NCBI GenBank assembly: GCA_964519835.1 | Contig: CAZFLD010000040.1 | Span: forward strand, 1 to 37,759 | DNA from: CAZFLD01 sp964519835 | Lineage (GTDB): Bacteria; Spirochaetota; Spirochaetia; DSM-27196; CAZFLD01 | Length of the DNA: 37,759 bases | Reading direction: 5' to 3' | Part shown: piece after piece, positions 1 to 9,600 of the stretch | How the letters are laid out: every line of letters begins with the position of its first letter | How positions within the stretch are numbered: the first letter of the stretch is position 1 | The notes under the pieces: model-generated | What the model saw: only the letters and a program-made list of their open reading frames with translations | Told to the model about the DNA's origin: nothing | Database searches by the model: none | Made by a program: the position numbers and the translations under genes

Positions 1-83
1 CGGCGGAAATCGGACCCGCGACAAACACTGCGGCCACGGCAATCCTGCCGGCGGTGGCCGATCCGCTTCGGGCCCCTGCGCGG

Positions 84-113
84 CTGACACACGGACGGCG
101 GACGCTTTATTGT
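84..113 (+). promoter_or_regulatory. Candidate sigma-70 promoter of the hydrolase gene
   Basis: CTGACA (84-89), an 18-bp spacer and TATTGT (108-113) predict a start near 120. That gives a 37-nt leader with Shine-Dalgarno GAGGAG to the ATG at 157, or a 3-nt leader to the in-frame GTG at 123. The -10 match is moderate. Confidence 0.35.
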
Positions 114-1526
114 ATGCACTGTGTGGCGCCTGAGAGGCCCGCGAGGAGCAGTCGGAATGAAACAAAACCCAACAGCGGTCGCCGTGATCAAGGCGATTTC
201 GGAGAAACCGATCCCGAGGGCGATGACCCCGAAGGGCAATCCGAAGAAGGCCACGCAACGGGGCTGCTTGCCGGCACCTGGGAAGGCGCGATTACTATTG
301 CCGGGACGGAGCTCGACATAGTGCTGCACTTTCCGCGAGGTGACGGTTCGCCTGAGGAAGGAAGTCCCACCATCGATATCCCGCCACAAAACGCATTTGA
401 CTTGCCTCTGCAGGACGTTGCGGCCGACGGCACCAGGGTGCGCTTTGTACTACCGGTCAACCCACAGGGGATCTTTGAAGGCACGGTGGAGGGCGAGGTT
501 ATCTCGGGTGATTACGTACAAGGCGCGGCCGAAGGTACGTTTCGCGTGGAAAGACGCGGCCCCTCTCCAGGCCGCAGTGATGGCCCCATTACCACGGAAC
601 GGCCGGGACCGCGGCCCGGACCCGGGCCTGCTTTCGGCAACGAGGTCTCCCTACCGCTGCACAACGAAGGCGAAGGCGCTCGACTTGTCGGAAGCCTCCA
701 CATCCCCGACGGCGCAACGTCGGCGGTGCTTATTGTCCCGGGTTCGGGCCCGACGGATCGAAACGGCAACTCGCCACTAATCCAGGGACAAAACGACAGC
801 CTCCTTTCTCTCGCTCGGGCTCTCGCCGAGTCCGGCATTGCGACGCTACGCATCGACAAGCGCGGCGTTGGCGCGAGTGTCTGGCGGGGCCTCACGGAGG
901 AGGCTTTGACAATCGACGCGTACATCTCCGATGTGCAGTTGTGGCTGGATTACCTTAACGACCAACCGGGCATCGAGGACCTAACGCTCCTCGGCCACAG
1001 CGAGCGCGGCCTGGTAAGCTCGGTGGCCTTAAATCAATCGGCACATGCGGCGGGCTTGGTGTTGGTCGCGGCGCCTGGTCGATCCTACCAGGACACGCTT
1101 CGGGCTCAGCTCAGCGCCCAGCTACCGGATGCCCTCATGAACCGAGCCGAGGAGATTCTGAGCGAGCTCGAAGTCGGTCGCCGCGTGAGCGACGTGCCGC
1201 AGGCGCTGCAAGCCCTCTTCAGGCCAAGCGTCCAGCCGTTTTTGATCTCTTCGTTCCAATACGACCCGGCTGAAGTTGTCGCCGCTTTGGACCTGCCGAT
1301 TCTGATCGTCCAGGGCACCGCCGACATTCAGATCGACGTGAGCGCCGCGCGCCGCCTGGCCGAGGCCAACGACCACGCGGAGCTTGTGATTGCCGACGGG
1401 ATGAGTCACGTGTTGAAACAGGTGCCGTCGAACCAAGAGGATCCCCTCGCTTCCTACCGGGACCCGAGCTTTCCGCTACATCCCACTTTAGTGAGGAGCA
1501 TCACGGAATTTGTGTCGGGCATATAA
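114..1526 (+). CDS. Alpha/beta-fold hydrolase (serine aminopeptidase S33-like), probably damaged
   Basis: The C-terminal two thirds read as an alpha/beta hydrolase: an oxyanion-region stretch LIVPGSGPTDRNG, then IDKRGVGAS, a nucleophile elbow LLGHSERG, a late acid region (VQGTADIQI) and a likely catalytic histidine in GMSHVLK. Ahead of it lies a beta-rich N-terminal module (GTWEGAI onward) often found in exported hydrolases of this type. Two things are odd. The elbow should be GHSEGG, but the glycine after Glu is Arg, breaking GxSxG. The N-terminus before GTWEG is a polar, Asp/Glu/Gly-rich stretch with no signal peptide, while an ATG at 157 with a good Shine-Dalgarno (GAGGAG, 144-149) opens a different frame (MKQNPTAVAVIKAIS). 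A 5' frameshift would explain both. Possible in-frame starts are GTG 54, ATG 114 and GTG 123; 114 is a compromise. The substrate is unknown. Confidence 0.7.
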   Translation: MHCVAPERPARSSRNETKPNSGRRDQGDFGETDPEGDDPEGQSEEGHATGLLAGTWEGAITIAGTELDIVLHFPRGDGSPEEGSPTIDIPPQNAFDLPLQDVAADGTRVRFVLPVNPQGIFEGTVEGEVISGDYVQGAAEGTFRVERRGPSPGRSDGPITTERPGPRPGPGPAFGNEVSLPLHNEGEGARLVGSLHIPDGATSAVLIVPGSGPTDRNGNSPLIQGQNDSLLSLARALAESGIATLRIDKRGVGASVWRGLTEEALTIDAYISDVQLWLDYLNDQPGIEDLTLLGHSERGLVSSVALNQSAHAAGLVLVAAPGRSYQDTLRAQLSAQLPDALMNRAEEILSELEVGRRVSDVPQALQALFRPSVQPFLISSFQYDPAEVVAALDLPILIVQGTADIQIDVSAARRLAEANDHAELVIADGMSHVLKQVPSNQEDPLASYRDPSFPLHPTLVRSITEFVSGI

Positions 1527-1529
1527 GCT

Positions 1530-1555
1530 CCCCGGCGCGATCGGCCGATCCGGGG
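1530..1555. terminator. GC-rich hairpin between convergent genes
   Basis: Outer arms CCCCGG (1530-1535) and CCGGGG (1550-1555) enclose the palindrome GATCGGCCGATC. The hairpin lies just after the hydrolase stop and before the end of the oppositely oriented TRAP permease gene. There is no T-run on either side, so intrinsic termination is unproven. The rest of 1556-1653 is very GC-rich with no gene seen. Confidence 0.35.
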
Positions 1556-1653
1556 CGGGGGGGCGCCGCGCCTGCCGGGCTGCACTCGCCGCACCGGACG
1601 GCCCCGCGCCGACGACGCCCGGCCGTGGTTGCTTTGCGCCGACCTGCCCGGCG

Positions 1654-3504
1654 TTAGCCCGGTAATAATGCCGTGGAGAACCAGGGAACGTAGGTGATCA
1701 CCAACACAATAAAAAGCTGGATCACAAAAAACGGCAGAACGTTTTTGTAAATCTTTCCGAGGGGTGTTTCAAATCGATATGAGGCAAGAAAGAGGTTTAA
1801 ACCGACCGGCGGTGTTATAAATCCGATACCGAGGTTGGCGAGGAAGATAATTCCGAGGTGTACCGGGTGTACGCCGAATACGCCGCCCAAAGGGATAACC
1901 AGAGGTGCGACGACCAGGATTGCGGAAAACAGATCCATAAAGCACCCGGTGACAAGCAGCACCAGGTTCAGCAGGATCAAAAACACAAACCGCGAGCTGA
2001 TGTTCTGCTCTACCCAGATGGTAAGTTGCTGGGGCACTTGGGCATCGATGATGTAATACGACAGACCCCGCGCGACGGCCAAAATAATCAAAACGCCGCC
2101 GATGATGGGAAGCGCCTTGAGCGCAACCTGCGGTATCTCCTTGACCTTGATCTCGCGGTGGATCACCACCTCTACAAGCAAGGCGTAGATCACGGCAATA
2201 GCCGCGGTTTCCACGAGTGTGGCGAGACCGGTGAAGTAGGCGAGGACCACAACAAGCGGCAACAGGATTTCCCATATGCTCTCGAGAATTGCCTTGCCGG
2301 CCGCGCGCGGCTCGAGTTTCACAAGAGGTGTCTTTCTTCGGATCGCCGCAACAACACCAAAGGCGGACATCGCCAGGACCAAGAGCAGGCCCGGCAGCAG
2401 GCCGCCGAGAAATAGGTCTATGATGCTGACCTGTGCGATCGACCCGTAGATGATGATGGCAAGGCTCGGCGGCAGAAGAAGGCCGATGCTTCCTGAGCCG
2501 GTCAGTAGACCTCTCGAAAAATCTGCGGAATGCTTGCCGCTCTCGGTCAGCACATAGTAGAGAAGCCCACCGAGCGCCAGTATTGTGACCCCGGAGGCCC
2601 CGGTGAACGTCGTGAAAAACGTGGAGACCAGGACCGCCGCAATCACAAGGCCGCCGGGCAGCCATCCGAATAGCGCTCGAAACAGGCGAACCAGACGCTC
2701 ACCGGCCTTACTCTCGGACAGCAAAAAGCCCGCGAGGGTAAAAAGCGGAATTGCAGGGATTGTGTCGCCTGTGAGGGTTACAAACCCTTCGTTGGGAATA
2801 ACCTCGAGGCTGCCGAAAACCCGGGAGAAAAGCAGGTATGCGAGACCGCCAAGGACCACAAAAATCGGCGTTCCCAAGAATGCCGACGCGATCAGCACAA
2901 CGATAAACGGCACCGCCACCGCCTGCATGACGGCGAACCACACGTCCGTAACGGAGTACAGCCACTCGGGTGGTTCCATAACCAAGGCAAACACGAGGTT
3001 GGTGAGGGATTGTAGCCCAAAAAACGTACCGACCAGAAATCCCGACGACGCGATCAACCGCCCGCGTGTTCCGTAAGGCGTGCCGAATACAAAGCGTACC
3101 GCAATAACAAGGAAGCCGAGCGGCATAGCGCCGGCAAAAACCTGGACGGGAATGATGCCTACCGTGTCACCGGGGAAAAAGGCAATAGCGGCAAAGCTTA
3201 CGGAACTCCAAACAAGCGCTGTGGCAAAGGTAACGGACAAAAACGCGGCCAGAACACCGCCGGCCTTACCGATATACGTTCGCCGCTCGCCTCCGCCGGA
3301 CAGCGACAGATGGCGCCGCTCCCGGCTGGTGATCATGGCGCCAAAAAACGCAATGAGGAGCACGAGGTGCTTGACGTAGGCCGATCCGTCGGGAATGGGG
3401 ATACCGCCGAAAAGGCGAATAACCACCTCCACGACGGGTATCAAAGCAATGAGAAAAAGAAAGCCGACTGCTAAGGCATCCTCGCTCGTGCGCAGTACGC
3501 GCAA
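1654..3504 (-). CDS. TRAP transporter fused small and large permease (DctQM / TatQM type)
   Basis: The 616-residue protein is almost entirely membrane segments. The first roughly 160 residues form a DctQ-like four-helix unit. The rest is the DctM-type large permease of about twelve helices, ending with a typical VGLNLFLASYRF stretch. It would form the cation-coupled membrane part of a tripartite ATP-independent periplasmic transporter, taking substrate from the binding protein encoded just upstream (gap 39 bp). The Q-M fusion matches T. pallidum Tp0958. It is the last gene of the tatT-tatP-tatQM unit. The substrate cannot be read from the sequence; TRAP systems usually carry organic acids, but TatT-linked systems have been suggested to handle hydrophobic ligands. 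Confidence 0.93.
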   Translation of the reverse strand: MRVLRTSEDALAVGFLFLIALIPVVEVVIRLFGGIPIPDGSAYVKHLVLLIAFFGAMITSRERRHLSLSGGGERRTYIGKAGGVLAAFLSVTFATALVWSSVSFAAIAFFPGDTVGIIPVQVFAGAMPLGFLVIAVRFVFGTPYGTRGRLIASSGFLVGTFFGLQSLTNLVFALVMEPPEWLYSVTDVWFAVMQAVAVPFIVVLIASAFLGTPIFVVLGGLAYLLFSRVFGSLEVIPNEGFVTLTGDTIPAIPLFTLAGFLLSESKAGERLVRLFRALFGWLPGGLVIAAVLVSTFFTTFTGASGVTILALGGLLYYVLTESGKHSADFSRGLLTGSGSIGLLLPPSLAIIIYGSIAQVSIIDLFLGGLLPGLLLVLAMSAFGVVAAIRRKTPLVKLEPRAAGKAILESIWEILLPLVVVLAYFTGLATLVETAAIAVIYALLVEVVIHREIKVKEIPQVALKALPIIGGVLIILAVARGLSYYIIDAQVPQQLTIWVEQNISSRFVFLILLNLVLLVTGCFMDLFSAILVVAPLVIPLGGVFGVHPVHLGIIFLANLGIGFITPPVGLNLFLASYRFETPLGKIYKNVLPFFVIQLFIVLVITYVPWFSTALLPG

Positions 3505-3543
3505 GACCGGGCGTTGTTTGGCGGTGTCGGTCAGGGTCGGCTC

Positions 3544-4539
3544 CTAACGACTACGAAAATTTTCCAGATGACGAACAATGCGCTCGTACATGTCACGGTC
3601 GAAGACGCCGCCGACGGTTGCATCGAGGGACTCTTCGACTTCTCGTCTCCAGGCACGCTCCGCCGCGGACGGGACATCGACAATATCGAGGCCAAACCGC
3701 TGCATCGTCCGCACAGCTTCCTCCTCGAGACGGGCGACTTCGTCGTCTATGCCCTGCTGCGTTTCTTCGAGGCTGCGCTCGAGCGCCGGTTTGAACTGGT
3801 CGGGAATCCGATTCCACGTCCGCATATCCATAACAATGGCGCCCAAAAAAGGCGAGATGTTCATATCGGTCATATGGTCGGTTATTCCGAACCACTGATA
3901 CGCGGCGGCACCGATGGCGTTCGAGTATATGGCGTTTACCATGCCGCTGTTCAGCGCACCAAGCGTCTCCGACAGATTTACGCCGATGGCGTTAAAGCCG
4001 AGAATCTGCCACATACGAAGGAGCTCCGGTTCATCGGGATTGGTAGCTATTCGCATGCCGCGCAAATCGTCGGGATACACGATGGGCTCTCTACCGAAGA
4101 ATTTCACCCATCCGGCCTGCGACCATGCCAGGATCTTAAACCCGCGCTCCGCAATAAGACCCTCCAAGTAACTCTTGGTCTGACCAAGCACGTACGATAG
4201 CTCGGCATCGTCGCGAATCAAAAACGGCATGCTGTAGGCCATAATCTTTTCGGTAAAGACCGACATACCGCTGGAAACAAACACACCGGCGTCGAGCTGG
4301 CGAATACGCATCTTACGCACCATGTCGCCCATGTCACCGGCTATTCCGTTATGAAAAACACGAAGTGTGACCTGACCGTTGGTGATACGCGACCACTCGC
4401 CTGCCAGTTGTTCCAACGCCTCGCCGTAGACCGACTGCCGGGGCGCGATGCTTCCCAAGCGCACCGTAATCGCCGACGCCGAGGCTGCGACCAGAACGAC
4501 GAGCAAAAATCCAAACGTCAATATTCGCCTGAGTTTCAT
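3544..4539 (-). CDS. TRAP transporter periplasmic solute-binding protein (DctP/TatP type)
   Basis: 331 residues with an N-terminal signal peptide (MKLRRI followed by a hydrophobic stretch ending near ASASA). The mature part has DctP-family features: RLGSIAP at the start of the mature domain, the LRGMRI segment, and a hinge region around GVNLSETLGALNSGMVNAIYSN. It should capture the substrate in the periplasm and pass it to the fused permease. Its start overlaps the end of the TatT gene by 4 bp (ATGA), indicating translational coupling. In T. pallidum the equivalent TatP binds a TatT trimer, and the same partnership is inferred here. Confidence 0.92.
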   Translation of the reverse strand: MKLRRILTFGFLLVVLVAASASAITVRLGSIAPRQSVYGEALEQLAGEWSRITNGQVTLRVFHNGIAGDMGDMVRKMRIRQLDAGVFVSSGMSVFTEKIMAYSMPFLIRDDAELSYVLGQTKSYLEGLIAERGFKILAWSQAGWVKFFGREPIVYPDDLRGMRIATNPDEPELLRMWQILGFNAIGVNLSETLGALNSGMVNAIYSNAIGAAAYQWFGITDHMTDMNISPFLGAIVMDMRTWNRIPDQFKPALERSLEETQQGIDDEVARLEEEAVRTMQRFGLDIVDVPSAAERAWRREVEESLDATVGGVFDRDMYERIVRHLENFRSR

Positions 4540-5465
4540 TCAGCCCCCTCAGTTTCGAGGAAAAAAAAGTTCTCCAAGTTATCCAGATACCACTGGGCGC
4601 GCCGCTGCGCGAGAATATTTACGAGCCGGGAATCCGGAACAGCGTCGGGATCGATTGCCAGCGCCGCCTCCATAAGCCGAATAAACTCGTCGACGTCTTG
4701 CCGGGGAATCACCACCGACGTTGCATAGCTGACATACGGACCGGCTGCCAGACCGTCCGAGATGGCAACCGCCCGCCCGAAGTGATACTCGGCTTTCTCC
4801 AGGCTTCCGCCAAGTCCTTCCGGCACGGAGGCATAAAAACTGATCAATATGTCGTGGATTCCGCCGTTGAAAAACGTCTCGTCCAGCTCGATCGCTCGCT
4901 CCAACATGTCCCTCGCCATGGCCACCGTGAGCCCTAACTCGAAATCAAATGCATCGATTGAAAAGGCGCCCAGCCACCCGGCGGACGCCCAATACAAGTA
5001 CGGAACGTCTTCCGCGGTCATCTCGGTGAGGTGGGCCGCGATATCGTTGGCCGCCACCGCTTCGGTAAATCCTTCATGGCGAAGATCAACGGCGTTGATC
5101 ACATAGTCTCGTCCGCGCAAATAGAGATTTTTGGCCCGCAGTGCCATTCTTCGCCGCTCATCGTAGCGCTCAGGGGGCATGATGTCCGCCGGAGACTGCA
5201 AAAAAGCGTTTGCATAGGTCACGTAGCCGGACCCGGCCGCAAGCTTGAGCCCAACGTTCTCCGGCGCCTGCGAAAGCAATATATCGTAAAGCTTTAAGGC
5301 GAACGGGAGCGCGTCTCCGACAAGCTCAGGATCGTTTTCCGACGTAAAGACATCGGCGCTGCCTTCGCCGCCGAGAGCATCTGAGATCGCGTTAATCGCG
5401 AGTTGGTCGATGGCACAGGACGACAAAAAGACGATCGTGCCTGTAATCAAAAGAAGCCGACGCAT
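4536..5465 (-). CDS. tatT: TatT-like TPR lipoprotein of a TRAP transporter
   Basis: The start is placed at 5465 (MRRLLLITGTIVFLSSC) because this gives a compact lipoprotein signal with lipobox LSSC and Cys17; an upstream in-frame start at 5504 would put 13 unneeded residues before it. The 309-residue product is helical and repeat-like, with FALKLYDILLSQAPENVGL, an LYLRGRDYVINA segment and the FFNGGIHDILISFYASVPEG region typical of the TatT family. The family forms a trimeric periplasmic TPR scaffold around the solute-binding protein. It is first in a three-gene unit and overlaps tatP by 4 bp. This family is the best taxonomic hint in the window, being well known from Treponema, though it is not exclusive to spirochaetes. 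Confidence 0.88.
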   Translation of the reverse strand: MRRLLLITGTIVFLSSCAIDQLAINAISDALGGEGSADVFTSENDPELVGDALPFALKLYDILLSQAPENVGLKLAAGSGYVTYANAFLQSPADIMPPERYDERRRMALRAKNLYLRGRDYVINAVDLRHEGFTEAVAANDIAAHLTEMTAEDVPYLYWASAGWLGAFSIDAFDFELGLTVAMARDMLERAIELDETFFNGGIHDILISFYASVPEGLGGSLEKAEYHFGRAVAISDGLAAGPYVSYATSVVIPRQDVDEFIRLMEAALAIDPDAVPDSRLVNILAQRRAQWYLDNLENFFFLETEGAE

Positions 5466-5471
5466 GCCGTA

Positions 5472-5500
5472 ACTATAGTGATTCGGCACCCTGAATGCAA
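5472..5500 (-). promoter_or_regulatory. Promoter of tatT, predicted leaderless
   Basis: On the minus strand, TTGCAT (5495-5500), a 17-bp spacer and TATAGT (5472-5477) form a good sigma-70 promoter. The expected transcription start is 5465, which is the A of the tatT ATG, so the transcript would have no leader. No Shine-Dalgarno precedes this ATG, which agrees. Confidence 0.7.
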
Positions 5501-5502
5501 TC

Positions 5503-5539
5503 AAAACCGGCGCCGACCGGCGTTTCGCCGACCGGCGTC
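5503..5539 (-). terminator. Hairpin terminator after azlD
   Basis: On the minus strand two copies of CGCCGGTCGGCG separated by AAA can pair as an 11-bp stem with two central G-U pairs. The stem is followed by GCCGGTTTT. It lies between the azlD stop (5608) and the tatT promoter, so it would end the upstream transcript and isolate the TRAP operon. On the plus strand the same feature appears as a direct repeat CGCCGACCGGCGT. Confidence 0.5.
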
Positions 5540-5607
5540 GGGACGTTGTCGTCTACCCGGGCGCCCGTGAGCCGGAGCTCCACGCCCTGTGCGCCCGGCC
5601 GATCCTG

Positions 5608-5922
5608 CTACAGACCCGATAGACGGGCGATGTAGACGGCAAGGACGGCCAACACAACGACCGCGATCGGAATCCTAGTGAGGGCGGCGACCAGAACGGC
5701 CACCGTGAGCCCGACAAGAGACGCCGCGGGCGAACCGTTCACCGCTTCCACAACTCCGGGAAACAGCAGTGCGCCGATGGCCGTGTACGGGAGAAGCTCG
5801 AGGACGGAGGCGAGGCGCTGATTCCTGGCCGCTGAGGCGGGCAGGTAGAACGGGAGGAGACGTGGCAAGTAGGTCACAACGACCATGCCGACGATCACAA
5901 GAGATAGGGAGGTGTTGCTCAT
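5608..5922 (-). CDS. azlD: AzlD-family branched-chain amino acid export subunit
   Basis: The start at 5922 (MSNTSLSLVIVGMVVVTYLPR) is chosen because it overlaps the azlC stop as ATGA; the longer open frame upstream is only antisense or alternate frame inside azlC. The product has 104 residues, the usual AzlD size. It has about three hydrophobic segments and the family motif TYLPRLLPFYL near the N-terminus, with a later LPYTAIGALLFPG stretch. With AzlC it forms a two-subunit exporter of branched-chain amino acids or azaleucine. A terminator-like hairpin follows. Confidence 0.88.
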   Translation of the reverse strand: MSNTSLSLVIVGMVVVTYLPRLLPFYLPASAARNQRLASVLELLPYTAIGALLFPGVVEAVNGSPAASLVGLTVAVLVAALTRIPIAVVVLAVLAVYIARLSGL

Positions 5923-6614
5923 GACCCATGCTCCTCGCCGTTTGTCGCAGGCCGGAGAATGCCGATAACGCCGGCCGGCACCGTCATCGCAAGGAGGATC
6001 GCAACGCCGGCCTCGACGCCGGCCCAGACCAAAAGCGTATGAGCTAGGGCGGCGGACGCGACCGCGACTACGTACCGGAGCCGGCGAAACATGCCGGGAA
6101 CGATGATCGCCACAAACATCGCGTAGAGCGCGATTCCCATAGCTTCCTGCAGACCGGTAGGAAGACGTGAGCCGACCAGCAGGCCCACGATCGTCCCCAA
6201 AACCCAACCTGCGTATGCCGGCACTCCCACTCTTAGTAGTTCACCATGACCTATAGGTCCCTGGATTGTTGCGACGGCGGCAAAAACCTCATCGGTAACA
6301 AAAAATGCAGCGGCCGGGCGTGGAAAGCGGCGCCCACCGAGTCGCGCCGAAAGCGTGAGCGACATCACGATGTGGCGAAGGTTGAGCATCATGACCGCCA
6401 CCACGACGCTCGGCGGCGATGCAGCGATAGAGAGGAGCTGCACCGCCAGAAACTGACTCGCACCGGCGAACACACATACACTCATCGCGATGGGCACCCA
6501 AGTGGGGAAGCCGAGCGCCTCGGACGTGACGCCAAACGCCACGGCAATCGAGAGATAGCCGAGGTGAATGGAAAGACCAAGCTGGCCGGAACGTGAGAGG
6601 GACCGTCGGATCAT
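5919..6614 (-). CDS. azlC: AzlC-family branched-chain amino acid permease
   Basis: 231 residues, the normal AzlC length. Recognisable features are SIHLGYLSIAVAFG near the N-terminus, the FAGASQFLAVQLL motif, and the VMMLNLRHIVMSLTLS segment that characterises the large subunit of this exporter family. Several membrane helices follow. The start lies 13 bp after the stop of the large activase-like gene, so the two may share a transcript; no clear Shine-Dalgarno is seen. It overlaps azlD by 4 bp. Export of branched-chain amino acids is the family role; a link to the activase gene is speculative. Confidence 0.9.
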   Translation of the reverse strand: MIRRSLSRSGQLGLSIHLGYLSIAVAFGVTSEALGFPTWVPIAMSVCVFAGASQFLAVQLLSIAASPPSVVVAVMMLNLRHIVMSLTLSARLGGRRFPRPAAAFFVTDEVFAAVATIQGPIGHGELLRVGVPAYAGWVLGTIVGLLVGSRLPTGLQEAMGIALYAMFVAIIVPGMFRRLRYVVAVASAALAHTLLVWAGVEAGVAILLAMTVPAGVIGILRPATNGEEHGS

Positions 6615-6627
6615 GAGTCGATTCGAG

Positions 6628-9600
6628 CTACGCGCTCACCGCCTGTTTTTGGGCATACTTGATGTACGGGATTACGGCGGCGTTTTTGTCACCCCCCGTA
6701 CCATCATAGGTGAGAGTTACAACGGGCACGCCGATTGCTGTCTGAATCGTGTCGGCCAAGGCTTCCGTAACCAACGACGGGCAGCAGAAAGCAGGACTCG
6801 CCTGCACAAAAAGCGCGATGTCGTCGTAGCGCTCAACCAAGCTCATGATCTTGAGCACGTTCTCGTATGACTCGCCGTGCTGTTCGATAATCATGCCAAA
6901 GCGCCGGAGATCGGCCTCGTTTCCGGCCCGGGTCCACGGGAGGGCCGGGCCCAGATGCGGCTCGACGATGCTCCGGTACGACGTTTCAACCCGTTGGATC
7001 GCCGTAGCGAGGAGCCGATACTTGGCGTTGCCCGCAATGTCCCGTTCTTTTCGAAACTTGGCGAACTGGGCCGAGGCGATAATCTTTACGTAGTCGCTGT
7101 ACGGCGTCGTGACCGCCTCGCCTCCGGCTGCTTCGATGGTTCGAATCAGATCACGGTTCATTACGTCGTTGTCGCGGACGTAGAGATCTCCGAAGATCGC
7201 TACCTTTGGCCTCTTGGTACGCCGAACCGGGATCGCGGCGAACGCCTCTGTCATGTAGCGTAGCGCTCGCTTCCGACCACGGCCCGACTCAAACGCGCGG
7301 AGCAGGCGCCCGTGGACTTCGGCCGCAACGCTGTCGGTGTGCCCGGGCTCCTCTTCGTAGGGTCTGGTTCGACACGTCAGAAGGCGCAGCCAGCCACCGA
7401 ATTGGTAGGCGAAGTAGGTACCGACCAGCGCCCGTAGAGTCAGGTCCGTGTACGTTACGTCGCCCACATACACACCGAGGCGCCCGAGATTTTCTTTTTC
7501 GAAGAGGTCCTTGATAAACGCCGGATAGCGCGGAATGCCGCAAGACCAATCGGACTTGACCAACCACAAAACAAAGTCACCGGCGGGTCTGTTCGCGGCA
7601 CGAACATAGCGAAGCGCGTCCTCCGCGATGATGTTGACCGGCAGGCACTGGCCGCTGTTATGTCGCATGCTTCGCCGCAGGCTTGCTTCGTCGGTGGGAA
7701 GAGAAACGGCATCAACGCCCACGGACCGAAGATTGGCCGCAAGAAGCGGCACGGTGATGGGATCCCAGTTCGGCAACAGCAGAGTTTTTTTTCCAATCCG
7801 CTCCGTCAGCTTTCGCCGCGACACCGGAGCGACGCCGACAATGTCGGCATCCCTGTTTGGAGTCCGCAGGGCAAAGTGATTGCGGAAGGCTCGGACCGCG
7901 GCCTCGATGCGTGTCTCGTACCCGAGGTTCGAGTCGTGCTCGTCCAGCTGCAGAACCAGGTAGGGCTTGTTCTGCCGGTCGAGAAGATTCTTACAGGAGT
8001 CGAGGGTAAAGGAGTCCGGAGCGCACTTGAAGCTTGTCACAAAAACGGGATACAACCCCGGCGTTTTAGCGGCGTATTCGGCGCCGGTGACCATCTCTCC
8101 TGCGTAGCGCCAGTGCACGCGCGAATTAGGTACAACGCCGGAAGAGTTCATCGCCGCCGGCGGCAACATATCCTGGAAGAACACCCGCACCCCGAGCTTC
8201 TCGAAGAGAAGCGGAATACCCTTGTTCATCGCGGGGTCGAGCGCCGTATAGGGACGACCGAGGAGCACGACATCCACATGATCTTCACGGACATGCTCGA
8301 GGTAGAGGCGCCTGAGATCAGCGGCGGACTTCTCGACCGCCACGTTGGCTATCCGCCAGGCATGGTCAACGTCCGTGACGGACACGTCGAAATGAGCAGA
8401 TAGAGCGCCGTGCAGCTCTTCGACGGGATCACGCTTTCCCGCGTACACAGCCGGTCGTAGCAAGCGGCCCGCCCTCTCTTTCCCAAGGGATGACTCGAGC
8501 AGAGACGGGCTAAACTGCGTGTAGTAGCAGTACGATTTTTTCTCACCCGTGTTGGTGTTCCGCTCGAGCATGTAGGGAACAAATACAAGGTCGGATGCCT
8601 CGAGGAGGTCCGCAACCTGCCCGTGATAGGCCGCCACGGGAGCGCAGAACTCGGCACCCTCGACCTTCTTTCCGGCCGCCACGGACGACGCGCCGTTTTG
8701 TGGCGTTATCGTCCTTATACCGAGCTCCGCAAAAAAACGATAAAACCGGAGGTTGTCTTCGGCAAGGTGGAGTCCGGTCGGCAAACCTACGGTCTTTGCG
8801 TCGAGACCGGACGTGGAATTCGTGTTCCGGCGCGGTCCGCGGAGAGCATCGAGCACACGTTGTGGTCGAGATCTTCGCGGCGACGTGTACACAAGAGCCT
8901 CCCGGAAAACGTTCCGGCGAGAGGCCAACAAATCGAAGCCACTCTTGTTCGCCGACACAAACGACGTCGACTCTTGATCCCGACCGCACAAAAACCCGTA
9001 CTTGACCACGTTCGCGCCCACCGTCGCGGTGCGGATCCGGCAGTGGTTTTTGCAGAGATCACATCGCTCCTCACCAACCGGAACGTCCATTGAGGCAAGG
9101 CCTAACCCTACAAATCCCGACTTTGCCACACCCTCGTCGCGACACACCAACGCGGCACCCAATGCGCCGGTCACATGGCAATACCGAGACACGGAGATGG
9201 GAACGCCAAGCGCCTGCTCGAACGCCGCAACAAGGGCGCGGTTTTTGGCGGTCGCCCCTTGGAAACACAGGTGCTTTCCGATCGACGAGCGTTCGGCAAC
9301 CTTTTGCAGATAGTTCTCTCGGACCGAGTGGAGAGCCGTCGTAAGGATCTGGTCCGTGGAATAGCCGGCAGCCACAAGGTGATTGATGTCCCGCTCCATA
9401 AACACCGTACACCGATCACTGGCAAGCGGCGTCGCAACGCCAAAACAGCGGTCCGCGTAGTCGGCTACGGCAACGCCGAGACGTTCGGCCTGCTCCTCGA
9501 GGAAGCTTCCGGTTCCCGCCGCGCATACCGTGTTCATCTGGCTGAAGGTGACCCGACCGTCCCGCAAGGTTGTAAACTTGGCGTCTTGGCCACCGATTTC

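Noticed and set aside
5512..5539. Short CRISPR-like repeat pair
   Set aside because: Only two copies with a 3-bp spacer, and the pair folds as a hairpin followed by a T-run; a terminator explains it.
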